Positions 20,825 to 28,905 of a stretch of DNA of 32,329 nucleotides are shown here, piece by piece. A program made the translations under genes and the position numbers. This stretch comes from Candidatus Spongiihabitans thiooxidans. GTDB taxonomy: Bacteria; Pseudomonadota; Gammaproteobacteria; Arenicellales; Poriferihabitantaceae. The notes under the pieces were generated by a model that saw only the letters and a program-made list of their open reading frames with translations, did not search any database and had not been told where the DNA came from. The stretch is from the NCBI GenBank assembly GCA_001543005.1, contig LFLB01000004.1, forward strand, positions 1 through 32,329, in the 5' to 3' direction. Position 1 is the first letter of the stretch; every line of letters begins with the position of its first letter.

Positions 20825-21598
20825 ATGATTACGGATTGCGAAAAAGAACCAATTAAAAATGGAATTAAACGTCAGATTATTAAACCCGGGATTATTAAAC
20901 ACGCTGTCAGAGTTGTCTATCTATTGTGTTTATCGTTATTGTTGGGATTAGGCGGTTGGCAGTTCGGCAGGGGCCTGGAAAAAAACCAGGTTGAGAAAAC
21001 TGTTTCTGAACCGCAAAATCAGCACATAGTCATAAAAAAACAGCCTGAAAGCTGGGGCGATATAAAGTACAAAATGGTGCAACTGGAGGGCAATTGGCTG
21101 GCGGGAAAAACATTTTTGTTAGACAATCGCGTCTCTCAGGGGAAAATAGGTTATGAATTGTTGAGTCCAATTCAGCTTAGTGGCGATGGCAGTGTGATGC
21201 TTGTCAATCTCGGCTGGGTTGAAAAGAAACGGGTTAAGGCGGTCATGTCAATCAACGCCAGGTTACTCCGCAATGACGCGGTTAAGTCAGAAAAAGTGAC
21301 CGGGCAACTGTATTTGCCGGACAAAGGGTTTACGCTGGGGGCCGCCTACACAAATGAAACTGCCTGGCCAAGAATAATCCAGTATTTCGATCAGGCGGCG
21401 TTGTCAAAAGCGCTAGGGGTCGATCTGGGCCCGGCAGTCGTTGTTTTGGACTCAAACCCGAGTCGGGGCTTAACAAAAATCTGGTCACCCTATGTGATCA
21501 ACGCATCGCTCCATTTCGGCTATGCTGTTCAGTGGTGGGGATTAGCGTTGGTATTGATAATTTTCGGTATTATATGGTTGCGTAACAGTAACCGATAA
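20825..21598 (+). CDS. SURF1-family cytochrome oxidase biogenesis protein
   Basis: A 257-residue protein with the SURF1 layout: an N-terminal transmembrane helix ending in GGWQFGRGLEKN (the GxWQxxR…K signature), a periplasmic domain containing VQLEGNWLAGKTFLLDNRVSQGKIGYELLSPI and VNLGWVEKKR, and a C-terminal helix (HFGYAVQWWGLALVLIIFGIIWL). SURF1 aids insertion of heme a into subunit I. The basic N-terminal extension before the first helix (about 30 residues) is slightly long. It is followed after 7 bp by the SCO-like gene, consistent with an operon. Confidence 0.92.
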   Translation: MITDCEKEPIKNGIKRQIIKPGIIKHAVRVVYLLCLSLLLGLGGWQFGRGLEKNQVEKTVSEPQNQHIVIKKQPESWGDIKYKMVQLEGNWLAGKTFLLDNRVSQGKIGYELLSPIQLSGDGSVMLVNLGWVEKKRVKAVMSINARLLRNDAVKSEKVTGQLYLPDKGFTLGAAYTNETAWPRIIQYFDQAALSKALGVDLGPAVVVLDSNPSRGLTKIWSPYVINASLHFGYAVQWWGLALVLIIFGIIWLRNSNR

Positions 21599-21605
21599 TC
21601 TCGAT

Positions 21606-22256
21606 ATGACAGACAAAAACAAAAACGCCGGAGGCGCTGATTTTGGAAACGCGGATTTGTGGCGTTCAAGGCTAAAACTGATTTTCATTTTCTCCCTGTT
21701 TCTTGGGCCGCTGGCGGTTGCCTTCTTTTGGTACTACGGCTTAGGCGCCATATTGTTGCCGAAAGGGAAATCTAATCATGCCCCGCTGATCAACCCAGTG
21801 GTCACTTTAACCCCATTCGAAAATAGCCTGTTCGACCACGGGCGCATTTCACCGGAGAGTATTTCACTGGCGTCGCTAAAACATAAATGGACCATCGTGC
21901 ATTTGCTCAATTCCAACTGTGCGGCACAGTGCCAAAAGTCCCTCTATAACACACGCCAAACGCGAATCGCACTGGGCAAAAACGCCGATCGTGTCCAACG
22001 CTATGTGTTTATCAATGACGCTGTGCCGGCCAATGAAATTCAGCAACGCCACGCAGATGCTGTGCTAGTGAATCAATCCGGGGAAGGGCTTCAAAAACAA
22101 TTGCAGCGGATTATTGAGCAACATAATATTGGCAGTGATGATGCGCTATTGATTGACCCGGTGGGAAACGTAATGATGGTGATCCCCGTGGATCTGGATC
22201 CAAGGCTGTTGCTCAAAGACCTGAGGAAACTGCTTAAAGTGTCACGGATAGGTTGA
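21606..22256 (+). CDS. SCO-like membrane-anchored thioredoxin-fold protein, oxidase cluster
   Basis: A 216-residue protein with one N-terminal transmembrane helix (LIFIFSLFLGPLAVAFFWYYGLG) and a periplasmic domain resembling SCO1/thioredoxin folds. Its WTIVHLLNSNCAAQCQKSLYNTRQ segment carries a CxxxC pair in the position of the SCO copper site. DDALLIDPVGNVMMVIP near the C-terminus matches the family's final strands. Corresponding genes follow SURF1 in Pseudomonas-type cox clusters. The sequence is more divergent than true SCO1, and the distal His ligand is not obvious, so redox or copper function is inferred. Confidence 0.7.
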   Translation: MTDKNKNAGGADFGNADLWRSRLKLIFIFSLFLGPLAVAFFWYYGLGAILLPKGKSNHAPLINPVVTLTPFENSLFDHGRISPESISLASLKHKWTIVHLLNSNCAAQCQKSLYNTRQTRIALGKNADRVQRYVFINDAVPANEIQQRHADAVLVNQSGEGLQKQLQRIIEQHNIGSDDALLIDPVGNVMMVIPVDLDPRLLLKDLRKLLKVSRIG

Positions 22257-22328
22257 TAGAATAGACCTGTGCAAGCCCACAGCAATTTTATCTGGTGAAG
22301 TTTTGTCTAGTAACAGGCGCGCAATAAT

Positions 22329-23729
22329 ATGAATCAAAAAAAACCATGGAGCGGGCGCTTTTTAAAGTCCACCCATCACCTGATGGAACAATTTTCCGCA
22401 TCGGTTGGTTTCGATTACCGACTGTATCGACACGACATTGCGGCATCAATCGCCCATGCGCGTATGCTCAGTCGCCAAGGCATTATTACGCAGATGGACT
22501 TTGATTCCATTGAAAAAGGATTGCTGGAAATTCAAGCTGAAATAGAAAACAACACCTTTGAATGGCGCGAAGCGCTCGAAGATGTTCATATGAATATTGA
22601 GGCGGCATTGATCTCAAAAATTGGCGAGGCCGGTAAAAAACTGCATAGCGGACGCTCGCGCAACGATCAGGTTGCCACCGACATGCGTTTATTTCTAAGG
22701 CAAGAACTGGATGAGATATGCTTGCAATTGACCGAATTGCAACATGCGTTAATCAGTTTGGCCGAGCAGGAGGCGGAAACTATCCTGCCCGGTTATACGC
22801 ATATGCAGGCCGCTCAGCCGGTGACATTGGGGCATCATATTCTGGCCTGGAACGAAATGCTGCAACGTGATTTCGAACGGTTTCAGCAATGCCGACAAAG
22901 GATAAATATTTGTCCGCTCGGCAGTGCGGCACTGGCCGGCACCAGTTACCCCATAGATCGGGAAATGACCGCCAGGGAACTTGGTTTTGAGGGTGTTAGC
23001 CTGAATTCGCTGGATGCGGTATCAGATCGTGATTTCATTATTGAATTTACCGCCCATGCCGCAGTGGCCATGATTCACTTATCGCGGGTCTCGGAAGAGT
23101 TGGTGCTGTGGTCATCCGATGCCTTTGGATTCGTAGATTTGGGCGACCAGTTTTGCACCGGCTCAAGCATCATGCCGCAGAAAAAAAATCCCGACGTTGC
23201 CGAGCTGACCCGAGGGAAAAGCGGGCGAGTTTGCGGTGATTTGATGTCGCTGTTAATGTTAATGAAAGGGCAGCCCCTGGCCTATAACCGGGACAATCAG
23301 GAAGACAAAGAGCCCCTGTTTGATACAGTCGATACCCTGCAAATGTGTTTGGGTATTTTTTCGGCGATGTTTCCCGGGGTGAAATTTAACCGCGATAGAA
23401 TGAATGCGGTGGCGGAAAAAGGGTATTCCACGGCAACGGATTTGGCGGATTATCTGGTAAGGAAAAACATTCCGTTTCGGGATGCCCATGAAATTGTCGG
23501 CAAGGTTGTCGGTTATGCCGTTGAACAAAGCGTGGCCTTGCCAGATATAGCGTTAAGTCAATTGCAAAATTATTGCTCGGTGATTGAGCAGGATGTTTAT
23601 GACGTGCTGGACTTGCGGGGCTCGGTCAATGCGCGCGATCATGTGGGCGGTACAGCGCCAAAACGGGTTAAGCAGGCGGCCGCGGGCGCACGAAAATTAC
23701 TCAATGCAAGAAATTCCAGTTCAGGATAA
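22329..23729 (+). CDS. argH: Argininosuccinate lyase
   Basis: A 466-residue enzyme of the fumarase/aspartase superfamily that splits argininosuccinate to arginine and fumarate, the last step of arginine synthesis. Signatures: KPWSGRF at the N-terminus, [33 protein letters not shown] (catalytic His region), and the flexible loop [23 protein letters not shown] with the catalytic Ser. Length is normal for the family. It starts 72 bp after the SCO-like gene. A short CTGTG/CACAG inverted repeat before it may be a weak terminator of the oxidase cluster. Confidence 0.97.
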   Translation: MNQKKPWSGRFLKSTHHLMEQFSASVGFDYRLYRHDIAASIAHARMLSRQGIITQMDFDSIEKGLLEIQAEIENNTFEWREALEDVHMNIEAALISKIGEAGKKLHSGRSRNDQVATDMRLFLRQELDEICLQLTELQHALISLAEQEAETILPGYTHMQAAQPVTLGHHILAWNEMLQRDFERFQQCRQRINICPLGSAALAGTSYPIDREMTARELGFEGVSLNSLDAVSDRDFIIEFTAHAAVAMIHLSRVSEELVLWSSDAFGFVDLGDQFCTGSSIMPQKKNPDVAELTRGKSGRVCGDLMSLLMLMKGQPLAYNRDNQEDKEPLFDTVDTLQMCLGIFSAMFPGVKFNRDRMNAVAEKGYSTATDLADYLVRKNIPFRDAHEIVGKVVGYAVEQSVALPDIALSQLQNYCSVIEQDVYDVLDLRGSVNARDHVGGTAPKRVKQAAAGARKLLNARNSSSG

Positions 23730-23803
23730 AATCACAGGCAGACTCACATCGGCTCAAGATATAAGCAATGACCAACCGAATATCGACATCCCTGAAAATA
23801 CTA

Positions 23804-23956
23804 ATGAGAAACGCCCTGATTCTGGTCATGGCAAGTTTTATGTTGTTGTCCGCTTGCGGGCAGAAAGGCCCGTTGTATTTGACCGAAGATCAAATTAGTG
23901 CAGAGCAGCCCGAGCAAAAACAACAACAGCAACAAGAAGAAAAGACGACAGAGTAG
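23804..23956 (+). CDS. lptM: LptM (YifL-like) small lipoprotein
   Basis: A 50-residue lipoprotein if begun at ATG 23804 (MRNALILVMASFMLLSACGQKGPLYL); an in-frame ATG at 23768 would add 12 residues. The signal peptide ends in a lipobox LSAC, followed immediately by GQKGPLYL, the hallmark of the LptM/LppL family. LptM assists assembly of the outer-membrane LPS translocon LptD-LptE. The C-terminal tail is low-complexity Gln/Glu (QKQQQQQEEK) encoded by CAA/CAG runs. It lies between argH and lysA, the common gammaproteobacterial neighbourhood, and is followed by a hairpin terminator overlapping its stop. Confidence 0.88.
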   Translation: MRNALILVMASFMLLSACGQKGPLYLTEDQISAEQPEQKQQQQQEEKTTE

Positions 23957-23968
23957 ATTGTCGTTTTA
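23942..23968 (+). terminator. Rho-independent-like terminator after lptM
   Basis: AAGACGACA (23942-23950) pairs with TGTCGTTTT (23959-23967) around an 8-nt loop (GAGTAGAT) that contains the lptM stop codon. The 3' arm ends in a T run. Stem length about nine including one G-T pair. Confidence 0.6.
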
Positions 23969-24051
23969 AGTTTAGATTTATTTTTCGGACAGATGTGCAA
24001 CATCGCCACCTCAGTTTTCTAAATTGGTTGTCTAACCCATTCCGACCTTAG

Positions 24052-25305
24052 ATGGATTATTTCGAGCATAAAAACAGACAGTTATTTGCCGAGCAAGTCG
24101 CCCTTGGCGATATTGCAGAACAAGTCGGCACGCCTTGTTTTGTATACTCCCGCGCAACCCTTGAAAGACATTGGAATGCATTCAACAATGCATTCGGCGG
24201 CTATCCCCATCAAATTTGTTACGCGGTAAAAGCAAACGGCAATCTTGCTATCTTGAACTTGCTGGCCAGATTAGGCTCTGGTTTTGATATTGTCTCTGCG
24301 GGGGAGCTTATGCGTGTCATCGAAGCTGGCGGCGATCCAGCGAAGACAATTTTTTCGGGTGTGTGCAAGCAGAATTGGGAGATTCGCAATGCGCTGCAAG
24401 CAGGGGTTGGTTGTTTTAACATCGAATCCGAAGGCGAGTTGCAACGCCTCAGTGCGATTGCCGGGGAATCAGGCGTGCAGCCGCGGATATCGATACGGAT
24501 AAACCCGGACGTGGATGCAAAAACCCATCCGTACATATCCACCGGTCTGCGGGAAAACAAATTCGGTTTGTCGCCCGACAAAGCGCTGGCAATCTATAAA
24601 CAAGCAGCCAAAGATAAAAATATTCAAATCCATGGCGTGGCCTGCCACATTGGCTCTCAGTTGACGGATTTATTGCCTTTTAAAGACGCATTGAAGCGCA
24701 CTTTGTATTTTGTTGACCAACTTGAGCGCATTGGGATTGAAATCAACCACCTTGATTTCGGTGGTGGATTGGGGGTGAGGTATCGTGATGAACAACCCCC
24801 CAGCGTCGATGAATACGGGCAAATGCTACTCGATCAACTTAAGCCCCGAACCAGGCAAATTCCGGTTACCATCGAACCCGGGCGGGCGATTATCGCCAAT
24901 GCAGGAATTTTGCTAACCAGGGTGCATTATATCAAGAAAGGCGAGGCCTCAAATTTTTGTATCGTTGACGCAGGAATGAACGATTTAATTCGGCCCGCGT
25001 TATATCAGGCGTATCAGGAAATAGTTGAAGTGGATAAAACCAGCCAGGTCGATGCCGAGGTCTATGACATCGTCGGGCCAGTTTGCGAAAGCAGCGATTT
25101 TCTTGGCAAGCAACGACGATTGAGTGTTGCTGAGAACGATTTACTTGCGGTCCGAACCGCGGGGGCCTATGGCGCGGTGATGAGTTCAAATTACAATGCC
25201 CGTCCGCGACCCGCTGAAGTTATGGTTGATGGCGACAATTTTTATATCATTAAACCTCGCGAGACCCTGGAATCACTCTATCAGGGAGAACAAATTCTGC
25301 CTTAA
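24052..25305 (+). CDS. lysA: Diaminopimelate decarboxylase
   Basis: A 417-residue PLP enzyme of the alanine-racemase-like fold that decarboxylates meso-diaminopimelate to lysine. Motifs: QICYAVKANGNLAIL with the PLP-binding Lys (about residue 60), GVACHIGSQLTD, FGGGLGV, TIEPGRAIIANAG, and VGPVCESSDFLGK with the catalytic Cys from the partner subunit. The C-terminal GAYGAVMSSNYNARPRPAEVMVDG block is typical. It starts 95 bp after lptM. The usual next gene dapF is not present; instead a convergent minus-strand group follows. Confidence 0.97.
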   Translation: MDYFEHKNRQLFAEQVALGDIAEQVGTPCFVYSRATLERHWNAFNNAFGGYPHQICYAVKANGNLAILNLLARLGSGFDIVSAGELMRVIEAGGDPAKTIFSGVCKQNWEIRNALQAGVGCFNIESEGELQRLSAIAGESGVQPRISIRINPDVDAKTHPYISTGLRENKFGLSPDKALAIYKQAAKDKNIQIHGVACHIGSQLTDLLPFKDALKRTLYFVDQLERIGIEINHLDFGGGLGVRYRDEQPPSVDEYGQMLLDQLKPRTRQIPVTIEPGRAIIANAGILLTRVHYIKKGEASNFCIVDAGMNDLIRPALYQAYQEIVEVDKTSQVDAEVYDIVGPVCESSDFLGKQRRLSVAENDLLAVRTAGAYGAVMSSNYNARPRPAEVMVDGDNFYIIKPRETLESLYQGEQILP

Positions 25306-25354
25306 TGTGCTGCGCGTAGTGACCAGATTGGCCACATCGGACTGACGGGCAACC

Positions 25355-26290
25355 TTATCGGTTGGTGATGCCGCTGGGCACATGCCCGGTTGGGACGTAT
25401 TGCCGCGCAGATTCGCAATGGCCGCGTTGATCGTCGAAGAAAATATCGGCATCGAAGGTGCGTAAAAACTCGCCTTTATCCATCCCGCCCAGAAAAAAGA
25501 TTTCATCAATCCTGATATTCCAGGCGCGCAGGGTTTTAATGACTCGTTCATGGGAGGGTGCGCCGCGGGCGGTAATCAAGGCCGTGCGAATAGGAGATTG
25601 TGGGTGGTTTTGTTGAATCCGGTGTAGCGCAATCAATACATTCTTAAACGGTCCTCCGAGCAAGGGTTGGTTAGCCGCTTGTTTTTCATTTTCACTAAAT
25701 GCAACAAGCCCATGATTTTGAAACACCTGTTCCGCTTCATCCGAAAATAAAACCGCATCGCCGTCAAACGCAATTTTCAGTTTGCCGGAATCCCGGTTAT
25801 CCATCTGCGACGGTAAAATGGTGGCGGCGGCGCAACCGGCGGCCAGAGCTTGACTGGCATCAATCGGATCGGCGGATAAAAATAAATCCGCATTAAAAGG
25901 TTTGACGTATCGATAAGGAGCCTGTCCGCCGGTAAATACTGCACGGGTGATGTCCAGACCGTAGTGCTCAATGGAATTAAATACCCGCAAGCCGGTGTCG
26001 GCGCTATTTCTGGAAATCAACACGATCTCGACATACTGCCCGGCACGGTTATTTTGCGGCGCATTATGATTGTGGGTATCGCCGGTATCCGGTGTATCGT
26101 TCAGCGCCAAAAACTTTTTCACCATCGGAAAAGCCACGCCGGGATTCAGGGTTTCATTTTCGTGTTCGATTTGATATTGGCAATAGGCATCAACACCCTG
26201 CTTGGCATAGACCTCATGACTTTCTGTCATATCGAACAGGGCGCGCGATGAGATGGCGATTACCAGAGAATTTTCAAACGATTGCCCCAT
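25355..26290 (-). CDS. Cytosolic 5'-nucleotidase (cN-I-like family)
   Basis: A 311-residue protein. The pattern LVIAISSRALFDMTESHEVY at the N-terminus, EIVLISRNSADTGLRVFNSIEHYGLDITRAVFTGG in the middle, and IAFDGDAVLFSDEAEQVFQ (Asp-rich phosphatase motif) match the 5'-nucleotidase family PF06189. That family dephosphorylates nucleoside 5'-monophosphates. The end contains IDEIFFLGGMDKGEFLRTF and IFFDDQRGHCESA. It is 29 bp downstream of aroE on the same strand and converges with lysA. Substrate preference cannot be read from sequence. Confidence 0.88.
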   Translation of the reverse strand: MGQSFENSLVIAISSRALFDMTESHEVYAKQGVDAYCQYQIEHENETLNPGVAFPMVKKFLALNDTPDTGDTHNHNAPQNNRAGQYVEIVLISRNSADTGLRVFNSIEHYGLDITRAVFTGGQAPYRYVKPFNADLFLSADPIDASQALAAGCAAATILPSQMDNRDSGKLKIAFDGDAVLFSDEAEQVFQNHGLVAFSENEKQAANQPLLGGPFKNVLIALHRIQQNHPQSPIRTALITARGAPSHERVIKTLRAWNIRIDEIFFLGGMDKGEFLRTFDADIFFDDQRGHCESARQYVPTGHVPSGITNR

Positions 26291-26319
26291 GTTTAGACCT
26301 GCATGTTTAGACCTGATGT

Positions 26320-27171
26320 TCAGAATCGACGTAGCGCATCAATGACCGACTGACTGTGCGGGCGTTTCTGGTGCCACACATAAAACGATTCAGCCGCCTG
26401 TTCGACCAACATCCCCAATCCATCGTGCACCCGGGCGGCGCCCTGTGCCAGCGCCCAATTCATAAATATGGTCGGTTGTGCACCATACATCAGGTCATAG
26501 ACCAGCGTGTTTTCAGAAATACACTTTTCGCTGAGCCCCGGCAACTGCCCGTTCAGGCTGGCAGCACTACCATTTACAATTAAATCAAAAGGCCTGTCCA
26601 CTACTTGCTCAAGTCCCACCCCGTGCACGTCATCGCCGAACTTTTCACTCAATGCGGTCGCTTTATCAACCGTGCGGTTGGCGATGGTGATGCTTTTCGG
26701 TTGGCATTCCAATAGCGACCCAATCACCCCGCGCACCGCACCGCCGGCGCCGACTACCAGAACCGATTTGTCCCGAATGGAGAAACCAATGTTGTTTTGC
26801 AGATCGGCCACCAATCCTGCGCCGTCGGTATTGTCGCCAAATACGCAATCCGGTTTTTCAAATCGAAGCGTATTTACAGCCTGCGCCTGACTTGCCCGGT
26901 GGCTGAGGGTGTTTTTCCCCTGTTGACAAAACTGCCAAGCCTCAACTTTATAGGGTACGGTAATATTCAACCCGACCCCGCCACAAGCCGAAAAATGGCT
27001 GACCGCTTGATGAAAACCACCCACATCCACCTGAATTCGGTCATAGTCTATGGTAATACCGCACTGTTGTGCAAATAAATGATGGATCTGCGGCGACTGG
27101 CTGTGCTGCACTGGATTGCCCATCACTGCGAAACTGGACGACTTTAATTTGAAGTCAAATAAATCGGTCAT
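26320..27171 (-). CDS. aroE: Shikimate dehydrogenase
   Basis: A 283-residue NADP-dependent enzyme reducing 3-dehydroshikimate to shikimate in aromatic amino acid synthesis. It has FAVMGNPVQHSQSPQIHHLF (shikimate-binding Ser pair), LNITVPYK with the catalytic Lys, GDNTDGAGLV with the catalytic Asp, the Rossmann motif VLVVGAGGAVRGVI and the NADP-loop IANRTVDKA. GLGMLVEQAAESFYVW at the C-terminus is typical. The first codons (MTDLFDFKLKSSS) are a slight N-terminal extension. It lies between the TPK-like gene and the 5'-nucleotidase gene on the same strand. Confidence 0.96.
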   Translation of the reverse strand: MTDLFDFKLKSSSFAVMGNPVQHSQSPQIHHLFAQQCGITIDYDRIQVDVGGFHQAVSHFSACGGVGLNITVPYKVEAWQFCQQGKNTLSHRASQAQAVNTLRFEKPDCVFGDNTDGAGLVADLQNNIGFSIRDKSVLVVGAGGAVRGVIGSLLECQPKSITIANRTVDKATALSEKFGDDVHGVGLEQVVDRPFDLIVNGSAASLNGQLPGLSEKCISENTLVYDLMYGAQPTIFMNWALAQGAARVHDGLGMLVEQAAESFYVWHQKRPHSQSVIDALRRF

Positions 27172-27237
27172 GATAAAAGAGGTTGCTAAAGGAAGTTCCC
27201 AATAATATTTTCTGTCATATTTTCTGGTACAACCCTA

Positions 27238-27876
27238 TCACACTTCTTCAAACAAGATAAAAACCGGGCCGTCACAGTCAATGCAAATGGTGCCAGTGCC
27301 CACATTACTCAAGCCCAAAGAGCTCAAGGGCATAAATTTGGTTGTTTGCGGACAGCGGTACAGGCAATCGCCGGTTATGCCGACCCGTGTTTGTTCGACT
27401 ACCGAAACGCTAAAGCCACCGATTCGCTCGAACCGCCATTGCCCGGATGAATAACCAACAATATCATTGTCAAATTTAATCGTCGTTGGAGATTTTCTGG
27501 CGCGCAAGAAATGATGCGATTCGCCGATATTGAATAACTCATGATCGCGTCGTCCACCGAGAAATCCGATTAAATTGACTTCGCCGAAATGTTCGGGAAT
27601 ATGGCCAAGGGCAAAAGCTAGGTCAGAAAAATCCTTGTCTGGATTCAGCGGAACATCCATCGCCCCCGCAAAAGAATCACCATCCCCTACCGAAATGCCT
27701 TCTCCCGATTTTCGCCAGCGCGCGCCGCTGTCCACGAAGATTACAGGTTCTTCAATAACCTGAACATTTTCACAGATTTTTTCACAAACTTTTTCATGGA
27801 CACTTGCATAAAAGGGACCCACTAACGTAATGTGCAGGCTGTTTTTGAAGTTGCTTAGATATTTTTCGATGGTCAT
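27238..27876 (-). CDS. Thiamine pyrophosphokinase-like protein
   Basis: A 212-residue protein resembling the COG1564 thiamine diphosphokinase family. VIFVDSGARWRKSGEG corresponds to the ADGGA strand, ISVGDGDSFAG to the GDxDS metal-binding loop, IGFLGGRRDHELFNIGE to GGRxDHxLxN, and SSLGLSNVGTGTI to the SxGxSN thiamine site. Thiamine pyrophosphokinases transfer pyrophosphate from ATP to thiamine. The protein is shorter and more divergent than typical enzymes in its N-terminal half, and the genomic context (aroE, oxygenase) gives no thiamine clue, so substrate assignment is tentative. There is a gap of 66 bp to aroE. Confidence 0.75.
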   Translation of the reverse strand: MTIEKYLSNFKNSLHITLVGPFYASVHEKVCEKICENVQVIEEPVIFVDSGARWRKSGEGISVGDGDSFAGAMDVPLNPDKDFSDLAFALGHIPEHFGEVNLIGFLGGRRDHELFNIGESHHFLRARKSPTTIKFDNDIVGYSSGQWRFERIGGFSVSVVEQTRVGITGDCLYRCPQTTKFMPLSSLGLSNVGTGTICIDCDGPVFILFEEV

Positions 27877-28035
27877 TGAAGCGGTGAAAATTTAGAACGA
27901 CAGGTCCAGTATTCGGTTAAGCAATACTATAGACATCGGGCAGGTAAATTAAAAGGGATGCAAAAGTCGTCGTACCGAGAGAACACTGGCCGACAAGCTG
28001 GCGGTCTGATGACCGTTGAAAACAATAGTTATACG

Positions 28036-28827
28036 TCACTTGGCTGATAACCATTCCAATGGACCGCTAATCTTTGGCCTGAAATAACAGATCATTCTGC
28101 CATCTGCGCCGGTGGTTGCCGATTTACCCCAAGGCGCAACGCCGTGTACGGCTAAACGGTGAACAACAAACGCTTGGCCGGGTTTTACCGCGATCTCGAC
28201 TCGTTTACAGGTAGCGAATACATTTTTACGGGTGCGTTGATAAATCTCGGTAACATCTTCGTCGCCCCACTTGCTCGGCGCTAGCCCCTTAAAGCGTGTG
28301 CCGAATGCCGTGCGGATAATTTCATGAGATTTCTCCCAGACAACAAACGGCGAAGCATCCGCGCTGAAATCAACCAGCGGAATGCCCAGAATAAAACCAT
28401 GATGCTCGCGAAGATGTCGGCGCCTGGTGGCGCCTTCAGCGAGCAGGCCATCGACATGGGCGGCATCGCAGTCACGGCGATACCGAAAGGCGGCACCGGA
28501 TTCCGATTCCATCGGCTGAGGATAACCCGGGTAGCATACCGAGATCTGTCCGCGATCCAGATCTGGATTTGATAGATCTAGGCAATGTCGAACAAATTCC
28601 ACCGCAGTGCCTTGCAGTGGTCCGCAACCGCCTAGCGCGCCAGAAGCCAAATTTGGCAGTACGCTTACGCCAGCGAACCAGGTACCGCCACAACGCAACC
28701 ATTGGGCGTTTTCCTGTTTGCCAACCGCTTTACGCGCTTCAGGCAGCGCGCATTTAACCCATTCGGCGAGAACGCCGTCGTATTTAAATTTGCGCCAGCC
28801 TTGTTTAAAAAATGATTCAGCATTCAT
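28036..28827 (-). CDS. 2-oxoglutarate/Fe(II) oxygenase-like protein (PhyH-type fold suspected)
   Basis: A 263-residue protein. A possible facial triad is visible: H and D in RDCDAAHVDGLL (HxD) and a distal H in GQAFVVHRLAVHGVAPWG, followed by an Arg-containing GRMICYFRPK strand. The order and spacing fit the double-stranded beta-helix of Fe(II)/2OG dioxygenases, including PhyH-like hydroxylases. There is no signal peptide. The substrate is unknown. The gene is 159 bp upstream of the TPK-like gene on the same strand and 78 bp from the helicase gene, so it may be the first gene of the housekeeping group rather than part of the helicase locus. Confidence 0.6.
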   Translation of the reverse strand: MNAESFFKQGWRKFKYDGVLAEWVKCALPEARKAVGKQENAQWLRCGGTWFAGVSVLPNLASGALGGCGPLQGTAVEFVRHCLDLSNPDLDRGQISVCYPGYPQPMESESGAAFRYRRDCDAAHVDGLLAEGATRRRHLREHHGFILGIPLVDFSADASPFVVWEKSHEIIRTAFGTRFKGLAPSKWGDEDVTEIYQRTRKNVFATCKRVEIAVKPGQAFVVHRLAVHGVAPWGKSATTGADGRMICYFRPKISGPLEWLSAK

Positions 28828-28905
28828 TGGCTACAACCCCGCGTAAAGCCTGGATGGTCATTTCAACTGATGGGGTGAAAGTTGATAATCGGCTCTGTTG
28901 AAAAT

